A stretch of 45,009 nucleotides of DNA. Source: Nodosilinea foveolarum. Its GTDB lineage: Bacteria; Cyanobacteriota; Cyanobacteriia; Phormidesmidales; Phormidesmidaceae. The stretch's first letter is position 1, and each line of letters begins with the position of its first letter. The notes below the pieces were generated by a model. It saw only the letters and a list, made by a program, of their open reading frames with translations. It was not told where the DNA came from and searched no databases. Made by a program: the position numbers and the translations under genes. The stretch spans positions 1 to 45,009 of the forward strand of contig QBMC01000017.1 in NCBI GenBank assembly GCA_003242035.1, read 5' to 3'. Of the stretch, positions 1 to 8,666 are shown piece after piece.

Positions 1-188
1 TTGAGGCTAGCGTGATTGCACCATTTATCCTCTTAAAAAAACCTGAATCCTTACCTCTCTTCAAACCGATAAGCGTAGAGGTTGTGCTTAATCTGAACCT
101 ATTAGGTGACAGCAGCGATAGGCCACTACAGAAATCTTTGAGAAATCCTCGTCCTTTAGCCTGTTGTAGCCAACACGTTCTGTAGACT

Positions 189-222
189 AAAAAGCCTGTC
201 TACTAGGTAACAGCAGACAGGC
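189..222 (-). terminator. Rho-independent terminator of the modular membrane protein gene
   Basis: Read on the minus strand, GCCTGTCT (222-215) pairs with AGACAGGC (201-194); two further pairs extend the stem past one mismatch around a 7-nt loop. A run of five T follows at once (193-189). It lies about 60 bases beyond the stop codon of the minus-strand gene ending at 282, so it most likely terminates that gene. Bases 1-188 show no convincing gene. Confidence 0.75.
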
Positions 223-281
223 TCAAATTGCTCAGCTATTTGTTTTTAAGTAGGAGCTACTGAACGCGTGAGTAAATCACC

Positions 282-3200
282 TTATCCTGCCGCAACTGCA
301 CCTCCAATGGCAGCACAAATCGCAGAAATTAGAGCTGTTCCAAAGAGCCACCAAGAAGCCGCTTCAGCCGCTTTCTTCGTGTCTTCAACCTGCTTGGCGG
401 TTTGCTCCTTAATCGCCACTAGGCGGCTTTCTATTTGCCGCTCTATGCGCTCCGCTTTACCTAGAACTGTGTCTCTAGCCGACTCTACCTTGTCGATGAC
501 TCGGTTGGCGTCGCGCTCGGAGACGCTGCCCTGCGAGGTGACGAGCGCAACGAGTGTGTTGCGGTCGAACTGAGAGAGGCGATCGCGCATGGCTCCAAAC
601 CCAGCGTTTGGATCATCCATCATTAACCGCACGTCATGCTCAATGCCGTCGTAGTTTAGCTCGGGGCGATCTAGCGAATCTAGGAATCGGCGAATCCGGG
701 CGAAGACTTGGTTGAGGACAGACTCTACGTTGCGCTTAACGTTGCGAATCTGTTCCATCATCTGATGGCGCACATCCGCGACCTGCTGGACCACCTGACG
801 GGCTTCTTCTTCGCTCATGTCGGGGCGCTGAGCGAGCAAAGCCACCATGGTCGAGTCGTCCATTTCGGAGATGCGATCGCCTAGCTTGCTAGCCCCTAAC
901 TTAGGATCGCTTAGCAACAGCTTGAGATCGCGCTTAATCCCATCGGGGTTGAGTTCGTTTTTGTCGGTGTTGCTTAAGTAATCTTCCAAAGCGGTTTGGA
1001 AGGAAAGCGCTCTAGACTGCGTTCGGCGAGCAAAGCGACGAGGCAGCTTAACGACGCTATGAATACTAGACATGAGGCTGTCAATAGTCTGATTAACCTC
1101 ATCTTCACTGAGATCCTTACGCGCCGATAGCAACTGCACCAGCGTATCGCGATCCATTTTAGAAAGGCGGTAGCGCATGGCTCGCATGCCTGCCTTCGGA
1201 TGGTTAATCAGCTTTTCGATATCGCGCTGGATGCCGTCGGGGCTAAGCTCGGGCTTGCCGGTGCTGCGGAGATATTCGGCGATCGCATTCGTCGCCTCAT
1301 CGTACTTCGCTTGTGCATCAGCCGTTACCTTTTGCGGCGCATTCATCGCGCCCTGCCAGTTGTGCTCAACGCTATCAACCACGCTGTTCACTTCGCCCTC
1401 GTTAAACTCAGGTCGCCCAGCGAGTAGCTGAATCAACGTGTCGCGGTCAAACTTAGCTACGCGGCTACGGATGCGGCCAATGCCTTCGTTAGGCTCAGAG
1501 AGCAGCTTCTTCAAGTCGCGCTTAATGCCATCCGGATTCAGCTCATCTTTGCCAGTATTGCGCAGATACTCTTCTACAGACTTAGCCTGTTGCTGTACAC
1601 GCACCTTAGCCGCTTCCTGTGCACCTTCTGAATCGGCGATGACTTTGTCTAAAAGCTGATGGTAGCGAGTAGCTAACTCACCGGCTTCGTTGGGGTCAAT
1701 ATCTTCGCGTCCCGTCATCACCTGACGGAACATATCAGCGTGAATTGCCCCAATGCGAGTTCTTAGATAGTCGGCATCAAGGTTCTCTTCTTCAACCAGC
1801 GCTCGGAATGCGCGCGCCCCCATGTCACTGCGCAGCTCGCTAGCTGGCGTGTAGCGGAAGAAGGTCTCTAGCTGCTGATGTACCCGCGCTTCAGCGGCAA
1901 CCGCTTCAGCAGAAATAACATCTTTCAACGTTTGCTGACGAACGATCTCCATCCGCGTTGAAATGTCTTTAATTTCACTCTGCGTCAGCAATCCTCTAGC
2001 CGCTAGCGCCGCTTGAAAAGTTTTGCGGTTAATTGCAGAGAGCTGTTGCTTTAACTCGGTGACATCTGCCGCATCATCGTAAAGGACGTTGCGGAAGACT
2101 TCTTCCATCTGTGGCGACTTCAGCTCGCCAATGTAAGCGTGGTGAATGTAGTACTCTACGTCTGTTTCAACGATGTTTTCATCAGGAGAGAGGGTATCTC
2201 CCAGGCGAGGCGAAATGCCCTCAGCCTGCCCCGAAATTTCTTTTTGAGCCGACTTAATCTGGCCAATAATTTTGTTGGCATCTAGATCCGAAAGACCGGC
2301 TTTGGCCGTCACCATGCCGATGATAGAGCTGATGCCTTGCGAGAGTGCTTGGGCAACGGGGCCATCATTGCTGTCGCTATTCGAATTATCCTTGTCGCTT
2401 TGGCTACCATCTTTCAGTCCGCGAATTTCTCTGACGACCTGATCTAGGCGATCGCCAAGTCCTTCGGAAGCAATCTGTCCGGCGCTAGCAGAAGCAACAA
2501 AGCTCATTAGCTCGCTCATGCCACTGCTTTGGCCGTTACCTGTATGTCGTTGCCAAGATTTGTACAAACGGTTGGCAACGTCGTCGGCTTCGCGCTTGGA
2601 GAGATTGGTGCGATCGCTCAGCATCTCCACAAACGTGTCTTTAGTCACCTCAGGCATATCGCCTTTGGCAACGTCGCCAAAGTCCGCATTTTTGATCAGT
2701 TTTTCAAACTCTTGCTCGATAGACTCAACGTCTACGCTGCTAGGCGCAATTTTAGAAAAGTAGCTTTGCAAGTTGTTTTGTAACCCGTCTACGTCCAGCC
2801 CGTCGGTAAACTCGCGACGGATTGCAGCCGCTGTCTCTTCTGCTGTTCTGACGACTTGACTGCTGGCGGCCTTTGCACCCATCGCCGCCGTAGCCGTACC
2901 AAATAGGGTTTGAAAGCCATCGGTTGCGGACTTAACTACAGAGCCGATTAAAGACCCAACGGTAGTAGAGCTAATCCAGGTAAGCAAGCTGAAATAGGTA
3001 GCCCAAATAACCAGGCCAATGGTGACGCCGATCAAAGGCTCGTCGTACTTACTCAATGAGACGGCTAGCCAGCAGGCAAAAAACAGGGCCAAACTAACGG
3101 TCACCAAAGTCCAGGCTCCGAAGGCCAGCCCAATAGTTTTGATGAGACTGCCGCTGCTGTCGCTGTCGCTGCTATCGCTACTGTTGCTAGAGTGCGCTAG

Positions 3201-3407
3201 GTAAGAGACGCCCGATGCAACTGAAAGATTGGTCAGCAGTAGCTGAAAGCCAAAAGCGAGGATGACGCCAGAGAGAAGCGCTGCGAAGAACTGTCCGCCG
3301 TTGAAGCTTTGGTACTCCTCGTTGACAATGACCTGGGCCAGCAAATGGCCAAATTCTCCAGGATCGTAAAAAGAGTTGGCCCAAGTCAGACCGTCAAAAA
3401 ATTCCAT
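282..3407 (-). CDS. Large membrane-anchored protein with tandem ~100-residue helical modules, function unknown
   Basis: The protein has 1041 residues and no enzyme motif that I recognise. The N-terminal ~170 residues hold several hydrophobic segments interrupted by a Ser/Asp-rich stretch. The rest is a long soluble helical region ending in a last hydrophobic segment at about 1017-1041. Four clear repeats begin near residues 611, 711, 808 and 906. Each carries a pattern like ELNPDGIKRDLKKLL followed 20-25 residues later by a dRdTLvqLLa-type motif and an acidic E-x-E-V-N helix. More degenerate copies seem to precede them near 215, 420 and 518, giving about seven modules. The repeat core loosely resembles a SAP/HeH-like helix-extended-helix fold, which is inference. 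Some cyanobacterial relatives may carry a loose 'MFS transporter' label, but the sequence does not look like a transporter. The ATG start sits next to the hydrophobic N-terminus. The gene stands alone with its own terminator. Confidence 0.85.
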   Translation of the reverse strand: MEFFDGLTWANSFYDPGEFGHLLAQVIVNEEYQSFNGGQFFAALLSGVILAFGFQLLLTNLSVASGVSYLAHSSNSSDSSDSDSSGSLIKTIGLAFGAWTLVTVSLALFFACWLAVSLSKYDEPLIGVTIGLVIWATYFSLLTWISSTTVGSLIGSVVKSATDGFQTLFGTATAAMGAKAASSQVVRTAEETAAAIRREFTDGLDVDGLQNNLQSYFSKIAPSSVDVESIEQEFEKLIKNADFGDVAKGDMPEVTKDTFVEMLSDRTNLSKREADDVANRLYKSWQRHTGNGQSSGMSELMSFVASASAGQIASEGLGDRLDQVVREIRGLKDGSQSDKDNSNSDSNDGPVAQALSQGISSIIGMVTAKAGLSDLDANKIIGQIKSAQKEISGQAEGISPRLGDTLSPDENIVETDVEYYIHHAYIGELKSPQMEEVFRNVLYDDAADVTELKQQLSAINRKTFQAALAARGLLTQSEIKDISTRMEIVRQQTLKDVISAEAVAAEARVHQQLETFFRYTPASELRSDMGARAFRALVEEENLDADYLRTRIGAIHADMFRQVMTGREDIDPNEAGELATRYHQLLDKVIADSEGAQEAAKVRVQQQAKSVEEYLRNTGKDELNPDGIKRDLKKLLSEPNEGIGRIRSRVAKFDRDTLIQLLAGRPEFNEGEVNSVVDSVEHNWQGAMNAPQKVTADAQAKYDEATNAIAEYLRSTGKPELSPDGIQRDIEKLINHPKAGMRAMRYRLSKMDRDTLVQLLSARKDLSEDEVNQTIDSLMSSIHSVVKLPRRFARRTQSRALSFQTALEDYLSNTDKNELNPDGIKRDLKLLLSDPKLGASKLGDRISEMDDSTMVALLAQRPDMSEEEARQVVQQVADVRHQMMEQIRNVKRNVESVLNQVFARIRRFLDSLDRPELNYDGIEHDVRLMMDDPNAGFGAMRDRLSQFDRNTLVALVTSQGSVSERDANRVIDKVESARDTVLGKAERIERQIESRLVAIKEQTAKQVEDTKKAAEAASWWLFGTALISAICAAIGGAVAAG

Positions 3408-3629
3408 AGCACGCTCTCTTGCTCAGCAAAAAGATAAGTATCCTTTCCATTAAGCCGTTTCATGGCCGCTTCCTTCCTCTTCCGGAAGAAAGAACCGAGC
3501 AAGAGAAAAGAGTCTCGAAACGTAGAGAGATTCTATCTTTTGAGGTGTCTACTATCTATTTATGTAGGCTGCTTTACGAGGGACGGGTTTTTGTCGTTCA
3601 ACGAGTTGCCGTTGCTGGTCGTTTGCTCG

Positions 3630-4604
3630 CTATTCGACAGATGGCGACTGGCGCGATCGCTGCGCCCTATATTCTGAACGTGTCTGCGGTAAGTCCGGTT
3701 TTCCTTTGTCTGCGTCTGTGGCGTCGGGTGCGTAGGTAGCGTTCTCATCGGGTTGAATGCGCGAGCCAAAGCGATTTGCATAAACCTGAGTAAACTCCGC
3801 GCCAAATAGTAAAATCTGGGCCGAGTAATAAATCCATAGCAGCAGCACTACAAAAGAACCCGCTGCGCCGTAAGCAGAGGCGGCGCTGCTGTTGCCTATA
3901 TACAGTCCAATTAGCCACTTGCCAATGGTAAATAGCAGCGCGGTAATCGCAGCGCCAATCCAAACGTCGCTCCAGCCAATTTTGGCATCGGGCAGAATTT
4001 TGTAGATTAGGCCAAACAGCAGCGTAATGATGCCAAAGGACAATATTACGTTAGCGATTTGCCAAACAACATCTAGTCCCGGTAGACCTCCGCTTCCTAC
4101 GAGGCCACTTACCGCCGTCAAAGCAGCGCTCAGCAAAAGCGAAACCATCAGCAAAAATCCAATCACTAAGACCATGCCAAAAGAGAGCAGGCGATCGCGA
4201 ATCAACCGCCAAATTCCCTGATCGGTTCTAGCCTCTACGTTCCACACCGTATTTAGCGCGTCTTGTAGCTGAATAAACAGCCCCGAAGCGCCTAAAATCA
4301 GCAGGGCTACGCCGACTACCGTTGCCAAAAAGCTGTTGCTATCTTGAGACTGAGCGCTCACCAGCATCTCTCGCACCATTTCGGCTCCGTCTTTGCCTAG
4401 CAAGCTCTGAAGCTGATCGATAATGCGACCTTGCACGGTGCTTTGCTCAAACAAAAAGCTGGCGATCGCAATCACAATCACCAGCACCGGGGCTAGCGCA
4501 AACGCCGTGTAGTAAGCCAGCGCTGCGGCTAGTCTCGAAACCTTGTCTCGCTGCCATTCTGCAAAAGACTGCTTCAGCAAAGACCAGAATATAGAAGGAT
4601 TCAT
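3630..4604 (-). CDS. YihY/BrkB family inner membrane protein
   Basis: This 324-residue protein has the YihY/BrkB layout: an N-terminal cytoplasmic stretch with the family-typical SRLAAALAYYTAFALAPVL segment at residues 24-42, then about six transmembrane helices rich in Leu, Ile, Gly and Ala. The last helix contains a Gly-Ala-Ala-Gly-Ser-Phe stretch, and a hydrophilic tail of about 50 residues follows. Members were once called ribonuclease BN, which is known to be wrong; the molecular role is unknown and transport has been suggested. The start lies only 25 bases after the stop of the response regulator gene on the same strand, so the two are probably co-transcribed. The 222 bases beyond its 3' end, up to the next gene start at 3407, hold no supported gene and presumably carry that gene's promoter. 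Confidence 0.9.
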   Translation of the reverse strand: MNPSIFWSLLKQSFAEWQRDKVSRLAAALAYYTAFALAPVLVIVIAIASFLFEQSTVQGRIIDQLQSLLGKDGAEMVREMLVSAQSQDSNSFLATVVGVALLILGASGLFIQLQDALNTVWNVEARTDQGIWRLIRDRLLSFGMVLVIGFLLMVSLLLSAALTAVSGLVGSGGLPGLDVVWQIANVILSFGIITLLFGLIYKILPDAKIGWSDVWIGAAITALLFTIGKWLIGLYIGNSSAASAYGAAGSFVVLLLWIYYSAQILLFGAEFTQVYANRFGSRIQPDENATYAPDATDADKGKPDLPQTRSEYRAQRSRQSPSVE

Positions 4605-4629
4605 ATCGAAAGAGTCATATAAAGGCTAG

Positions 4630-5337
4630 CTAGCTAATTAGGCCAGAACGTAAGGCTCGAACGGCTGCTTGGGTGCGATCGCTCGCGCCTAGCTTGTTCA
4701 ATATATTGCGCACATGCGTTTTTACCGTACCCACCGTTACAAATAGCTTCTCGGCAATTTGCGCATTGCTACAGCCTGCCACGATGCACTCCAAAATCTC
4801 TAGCTCACGCTCTGTCAGCGGGTAGGCTTCAATAATTTGCTCGTACTCTGGCTCTACCGCTCTAATTTCTACCGTGCGGCTATTGAAAGATTCGCCAACG
4901 GCAGCAACGGGCTTTACCTGGCTCAACACCAGACTCGCGATAGAAGGATCAATCCAGGAGTTGCCGTCGTTTGTCTCTTGAATCGCCGTAATCAAATCTT
5001 TGGTGTCGATCTCTTTGGTGCAATAGGAGTCGGCCCCAGCCGCAAACGCGGCCAATACAGCCTTTTCGCTGTCGTGCATCGTCAGCATTAAGATGCGCGT
5101 TTCGCTATCAGGGTTTTCCTTTTTGAACCGCTGAATTAGCTCAATCCCATCAATGTCCGGTAGTCCAACATCAACTACAGCCACATCAGGACGCATTTCT
5201 TGCAATAGTGTCAGACCCTTTTCACCATTGTCTGCCTCGCCCAAAAATCTCAACCCAGCCTGCCTAAAGGCGGCCCGAAGACCCATCCGAGTCAAATCGT
5301 GGTCTTCTATTAATGCAACGCCAATTTCCTTGTCCAT
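4630..5337 (-). CDS. NarL/FixJ-type response regulator with LuxR DNA-binding domain
   Basis: The protein has 235 residues. An N-terminal receiver domain (about 6-125) has acidic residues E11/D12, the likely phosphoacceptor D56 in VVDVGLP, and a conserved Lys near 112. A linker of about 45 residues leads to a C-terminal LuxR-type helix-turn-helix (about 172-230) with the hallmark LTERELEIL and GTVKTHVRNIL motifs. Proteins of this design bind DNA as dimers after phosphorylation of the receiver Asp. The YihY gene follows 25 bases downstream. A three-PAS histidine kinase is divergently encoded across a 402-base region, so that kinase is a plausible partner, though the sequence does not prove pairing. 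The targets cannot be read from the sequence. The linker is longer than in typical NarL proteins. Confidence 0.93.
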   Translation of the reverse strand: MDKEIGVALIEDHDLTRMGLRAAFRQAGLRFLGEADNGEKGLTLLQEMRPDVAVVDVGLPDIDGIELIQRFKKENPDSETRILMLTMHDSEKAVLAAFAAGADSYCTKEIDTKDLITAIQETNDGNSWIDPSIASLVLSQVKPVAAVGESFNSRTVEIRAVEPEYEQIIEAYPLTERELEILECIVAGCSNAQIAEKLFVTVGTVKTHVRNILNKLGASDRTQAAVRALRSGLIS

Positions 5338-5739
5338 GTCGTAACGCCTAAAATTTTGCTAGCTGGGAGTAGTTTTTTATGGTGAGTTGCAGTACCAGAA
5401 GTCTTAAAACAAATAAATGAGCGCAATCTTCTCTAGATAATAAAAGTCGCAGTATGGATGTTCTCTCAGCATCTATCAATTGAGGGACAACCTATCTGTT
5501 TGTCTATCTCTAAAGTTAGATAAAGCTGCGGCATAATGCCCGCTCTATTAGGCGCTGGCTATATATTAGACCTATTCCCTCACTCTATTCAAATACGTCG
5601 ATAGAAATAGATGCACGCTATTTATCGCATAGGGTTGAAGCGCTGTGTAACCTAATTATTATTGACTCTTGTCAGTAGCTGTTCTAAATAGCTACTCGCC
5701 ACGCTTCTACAGCAGTCGCAATCTTGTATATTTTTTAAG
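5338..5739. promoter_or_regulatory. Divergent intergenic region between response regulator and PAS kinase
   Basis: This 402-base AT-rich region separates two divergently transcribed signalling genes, so it should hold both promoters. No convincing open reading frame is visible. It has AT-rich hexamers resembling -10 elements (for example around 5568-5574), but no -35/-10 pair that I would defend. No strong ribosome binding site precedes the kinase ATG at 5740. Confidence 0.5.
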
Positions 5740-7782
5740 ATGAACCGTTCTTCTTCGGCTAATGTTTCAGCGACTGAGGTCGGGCCTTTTTTTGACCTAG
5801 CTTCCGATTTTATGTGTGTCCTGGATGAGAAAGGCGGCTACGTTCAGGTTAATCAGGCTTTTGTTCGAGGACTGGGCTACTCTGTGCAATTGTTGCGCGA
5901 TCGCTCTATACGCTCTTTGGCCTACCCAGACGATAGAGACAGCATACAGGCTCAGCTTGATCGCCTGAACGCTGGAGAGAATACGGTCAGCTTTACGCAT
6001 CGCTACGTTGCTAAAGATGCTCAAGTGCTCTGGCTAGATTGGACGGTTTCACGGATCGAAACGGCCTCAGGTCATCAGCTTTACGGCGTTGCCAAAAATA
6101 TTACGCAGGATCGTTCTCTCCAAAGTCAGTTAGCACAGCAATCCGGGGAGCTATCGGCGGCGGTAGACCAATACACCAATCTGCTTCAGGCCGAGCGTCG
6201 GGCGAGCTTACGGGCATCTACTGCCGAAACGCAAATGAAGCTCTACGCTGACGCGACGCACAACATGCCTGTGGGACTACATATTTGGCAGCTAGAGAAT
6301 TTACAAAGTGCCGATAGTCTGCGCTTGATTGCGGCTAACCCAGCGACTATCGAATTTACCGGTCTAGCGCCCGAAAGCGTTGTGAACAAAACTATTTTGG
6401 AATCCTTCCCGGCGTTAGCTGGAACGGAGATTCTAGAGCAGTATGCGGAAGTGATTCGCACTCAGAAAAAGCGTAATTTTGGAGAAGTTGTTTACGGTGA
6501 CGATCACGTTGAGAAAAGCATCTTTGCCATCAAAGCCTTTCCACTGCCCGATAGCTGCATGGGCGTTGTTTTTGACAACATCACCTTGTACAAAAGGGCA
6601 GAAATTCTGCGTCATGAGCAGGAAGCTCAGCTACGCGTTATGTTCCAGCAGGCGAACGTGGGCATGGCCAGACTCTCTGCTTCTGGTCAGTGGATGCAGG
6701 TAAACCGCTATTTGTGCGATTTGCTAGGTTATCCGGCCGAAACGCTGCTAAAGAAGACGTTTTTTGAAGTCACTCATCGCGATGACCAAGCGGCGGCCCG
6801 TTCGCTGTTTCAGCAGTTGCTGTCGGATAATTCTTTAACAGACGCTCAGACTCCGAACGCCCAGGGCGAGATCGAAAATCGCTACATCACAGCCGAGGGA
6901 GAGACGGTTTGGACGCTAGCGACGCTATCGGCTATTCGTAACCAGCAGGGCGAGCTGCTCTATTTCATTGCGGCGGTGCAAGACATCACTAAGCATAAAG
7001 AGACTATGCTGGCGTTAAAATCGCAAAAAAATAGCCTGATGACGACCAACTTGATGCTGACACATACGATGCGGACGCTAGAGCAGCGGAATGAAGAACT
7101 CGATCAGTTTGCCTATGTGACCTCGCACGACTTGAAAGCGCCGCTGCGAGCGATCGCCAACTTAGCCACCTGGATAGAAGAAGATATCGGTAACCAGCTC
7201 CCGGCTGAAAACGCAGAGCAGTTCGAGCTGTTGAAAAATCGGGTGCATCGGATGGAGGGGCTAATTAATGGCCTGTTGGAATACTCTCGCATTGGCCGAA
7301 CGCATCAGAGCAGTGAGCAAGTGGATGTCGCCGCGCTGCTAGCAGACGTGGTGGACTCCCTGCCGACCGCAGGCTTTACGGTGATCATCGCGCCTGATAT
7401 GCCCGAGTTTCAAGCTAAGCGATCGCCGCTATATCAAGTGTTTTCTAATCTAATTAACAATGCAATTAAGCATCATCATCGCTCAGATGGCACGGTGGAG
7501 ATTGGCGTTGAAGACTTAGGCCGGGTCTATCAGTTTACGGTTAAAGATGACGGGCCTGGGATTGCCGAAGCTTTTCACGAGAAGGTGTTCGCTATTTTTC
7601 AGACACTGCGATCGCGCGATGAGCTAGAGAGCACAGGGATTGGCCTGTCCCTCGTGAAAAAAGCGGTTTTGGCCGAAGGGGGCAACATTGAGATTTTTTC
7701 TAAAGGAGAGCAGGGAGCAGGCACCACTTTTCAATTTACCTGGCCCAAAATACCGAACACAGATGACAAATACACCGCCTAG
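5740..7782 (+). CDS. Three-PAS sensor histidine kinase
   Basis: The 680-residue protein has no transmembrane segment and so is probably cytoplasmic. In order it has PAS 1 (about 14-130), PAS 2 (about 170-285) and PAS 3 (about 296-420, ending in a PAC-like IAAVQDITKHKE). A helical linker leads to a HisKA domain with the phosphoacceptor H463 in SHDLKAPLRAI. A HATPase_c domain follows, with an N-box NLINNAIKHH, a G1 box DDGPGIAE and a G2 box GIGLSLVKK. This dimerisation/ATPase type resembles kinases that signal through Rcp1-like receivers, and such a receiver gene follows 68 bases downstream. PAS domains could bind a small molecule or sense redox, but no chromophore Cys or heme ligand is obvious. 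The ATG at 5740 lacks a clear Shine-Dalgarno, so the exact start is less certain than the rest. Confidence 0.95.
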   Translation: MNRSSSANVSATEVGPFFDLASDFMCVLDEKGGYVQVNQAFVRGLGYSVQLLRDRSIRSLAYPDDRDSIQAQLDRLNAGENTVSFTHRYVAKDAQVLWLDWTVSRIETASGHQLYGVAKNITQDRSLQSQLAQQSGELSAAVDQYTNLLQAERRASLRASTAETQMKLYADATHNMPVGLHIWQLENLQSADSLRLIAANPATIEFTGLAPESVVNKTILESFPALAGTEILEQYAEVIRTQKKRNFGEVVYGDDHVEKSIFAIKAFPLPDSCMGVVFDNITLYKRAEILRHEQEAQLRVMFQQANVGMARLSASGQWMQVNRYLCDLLGYPAETLLKKTFFEVTHRDDQAAARSLFQQLLSDNSLTDAQTPNAQGEIENRYITAEGETVWTLATLSAIRNQQGELLYFIAAVQDITKHKETMLALKSQKNSLMTTNLMLTHTMRTLEQRNEELDQFAYVTSHDLKAPLRAIANLATWIEEDIGNQLPAENAEQFELLKNRVHRMEGLINGLLEYSRIGRTHQSSEQVDVAALLADVVDSLPTAGFTVIIAPDMPEFQAKRSPLYQVFSNLINNAIKHHHRSDGTVEIGVEDLGRVYQFTVKDDGPGIAEAFHEKVFAIFQTLRSRDELESTGIGLSLVKKAVLAEGGNIEIFSKGEQGAGTTFQFTWPKIPNTDDKYTA

Positions 7783-7850
7783 CTCGTCCTAACGCCGTTA
7801 GTTCGTAAAAGATACAGCACACACAAAATAAGGCACACAAAAGAAAAGCG

Positions 7851-8291
7851 ATGACAGTAAAGACCGACATGATAGTCACCAACATCCTGCTGGTCGAAGA
7901 CGACAAAGTGGATGTGATGAACGTTCAGCGTTCGTTTAAGAAGGCCAATATTGCGAATCCTCTGTTTGTGGCTGGCAATGGTTTAGAAGCGCTGGATATT
8001 CTTAGAAACGAGTCTGAAACGATGCAAATGCCCAAATTTAGAAGGCTGGTATTGCTAGACTTGAACATGCCTAAAATGGGTGGCATTGAGTTCTTAAAGG
8101 AGCTGAGAAAAGATCCTACTTTGCGGCGCACCCCGGTAATCGTATTAACCACCTCCGACCAGGAGAGAGATCGCGTAGAAGCGTACGACTTAAACGTAGC
8201 TGGCTACCTGCTGAAGCCCGTTACGTTTGCGAATTTTGCCGATGTTATGACCACGCTTAATCGCTACTGGACGCTCTGTGAAATCCCCTAG
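7851..8291 (+). CDS. Rcp1-like single-domain response regulator
   Basis: This 146-residue protein consists of a receiver domain only, with no output domain. It has the acidic cluster E16/D17/D18, the phosphoacceptor D70 in LLDLNMPKMGG, the switch Thr in VLTTSD and the conserved Lys in LLKPV. The extended loop before D70 (residues about 54-65) is typical of the Rcp1/CheY-like receivers found beside phytochrome-type and PAS kinases in cyanobacteria. It starts 68 bases after the three-PAS kinase stop codon on the same strand, so the pair probably forms an operon and a cognate phosphotransfer partnership. A second in-frame ATG at residue 7 (7869) is an equally possible start. Confidence 0.93.
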   Translation: MTVKTDMIVTNILLVEDDKVDVMNVQRSFKKANIANPLFVAGNGLEALDILRNESETMQMPKFRRLVLLDLNMPKMGGIEFLKELRKDPTLRRTPVIVLTTSDQERDRVEAYDLNVAGYLLKPVTFANFADVMTTLNRYWTLCEIP

Positions 8292-8666
8292 ACGAGCGGC
8301 TTCAGCAAAGGGTCTTAAGCAACCTGCAAAAACACTCATTTACGACCTTTTTTCAACGCTTTTCTAAAGACCTTGCGGGTTGCTGTAAGCAGCAACGCTC
8401 CGCCCTTCTAAATATTCAAAGAGAATGGCTATCTAGCTAATATGTCAATACCAATACCTTCCTATTGACACTGGTCAATCTTCTCGTTATCGGGTTAGCG
8501 TGACCTTACCAGGTAATTAACGCCACGCTCGCCGCAAGCGTACGAAACCTAGGATAAGGCAATCATCACACTTGCCCTCGTACCTTGGCTAACCGGTTTT
8601 GCGATCCAACTTTATGTGCCGTTTTATAGCTGCTGCAACTCCTGATATCGGCTTATTGAAACCGTA
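8292..8666 (+). other. Intergenic region with possible alternative hairpins
   Basis: These 375 bases lie between two same-strand signalling genes, and no gene is supported. The segment AGCAACCTGCAA (8318-8329) can pair, with one G-T wobble, with TTGCGGGTTGCT (8373-8384). The end of that second element can instead pair with AGCAAC (8391-8396) in a short local hairpin. The two structures exclude each other. No T run follows, so this is not a simple terminator. The promoter of the next gene probably lies in the second half. Confidence 0.35.

Noticed and set aside
268-573. Plus-strand 101-codon reading frame opposite the modular membrane protein
   Set aside because: It lies wholly against the 3' end of the large minus-strand gene and has no Shine-Dalgarno or recognisable product.
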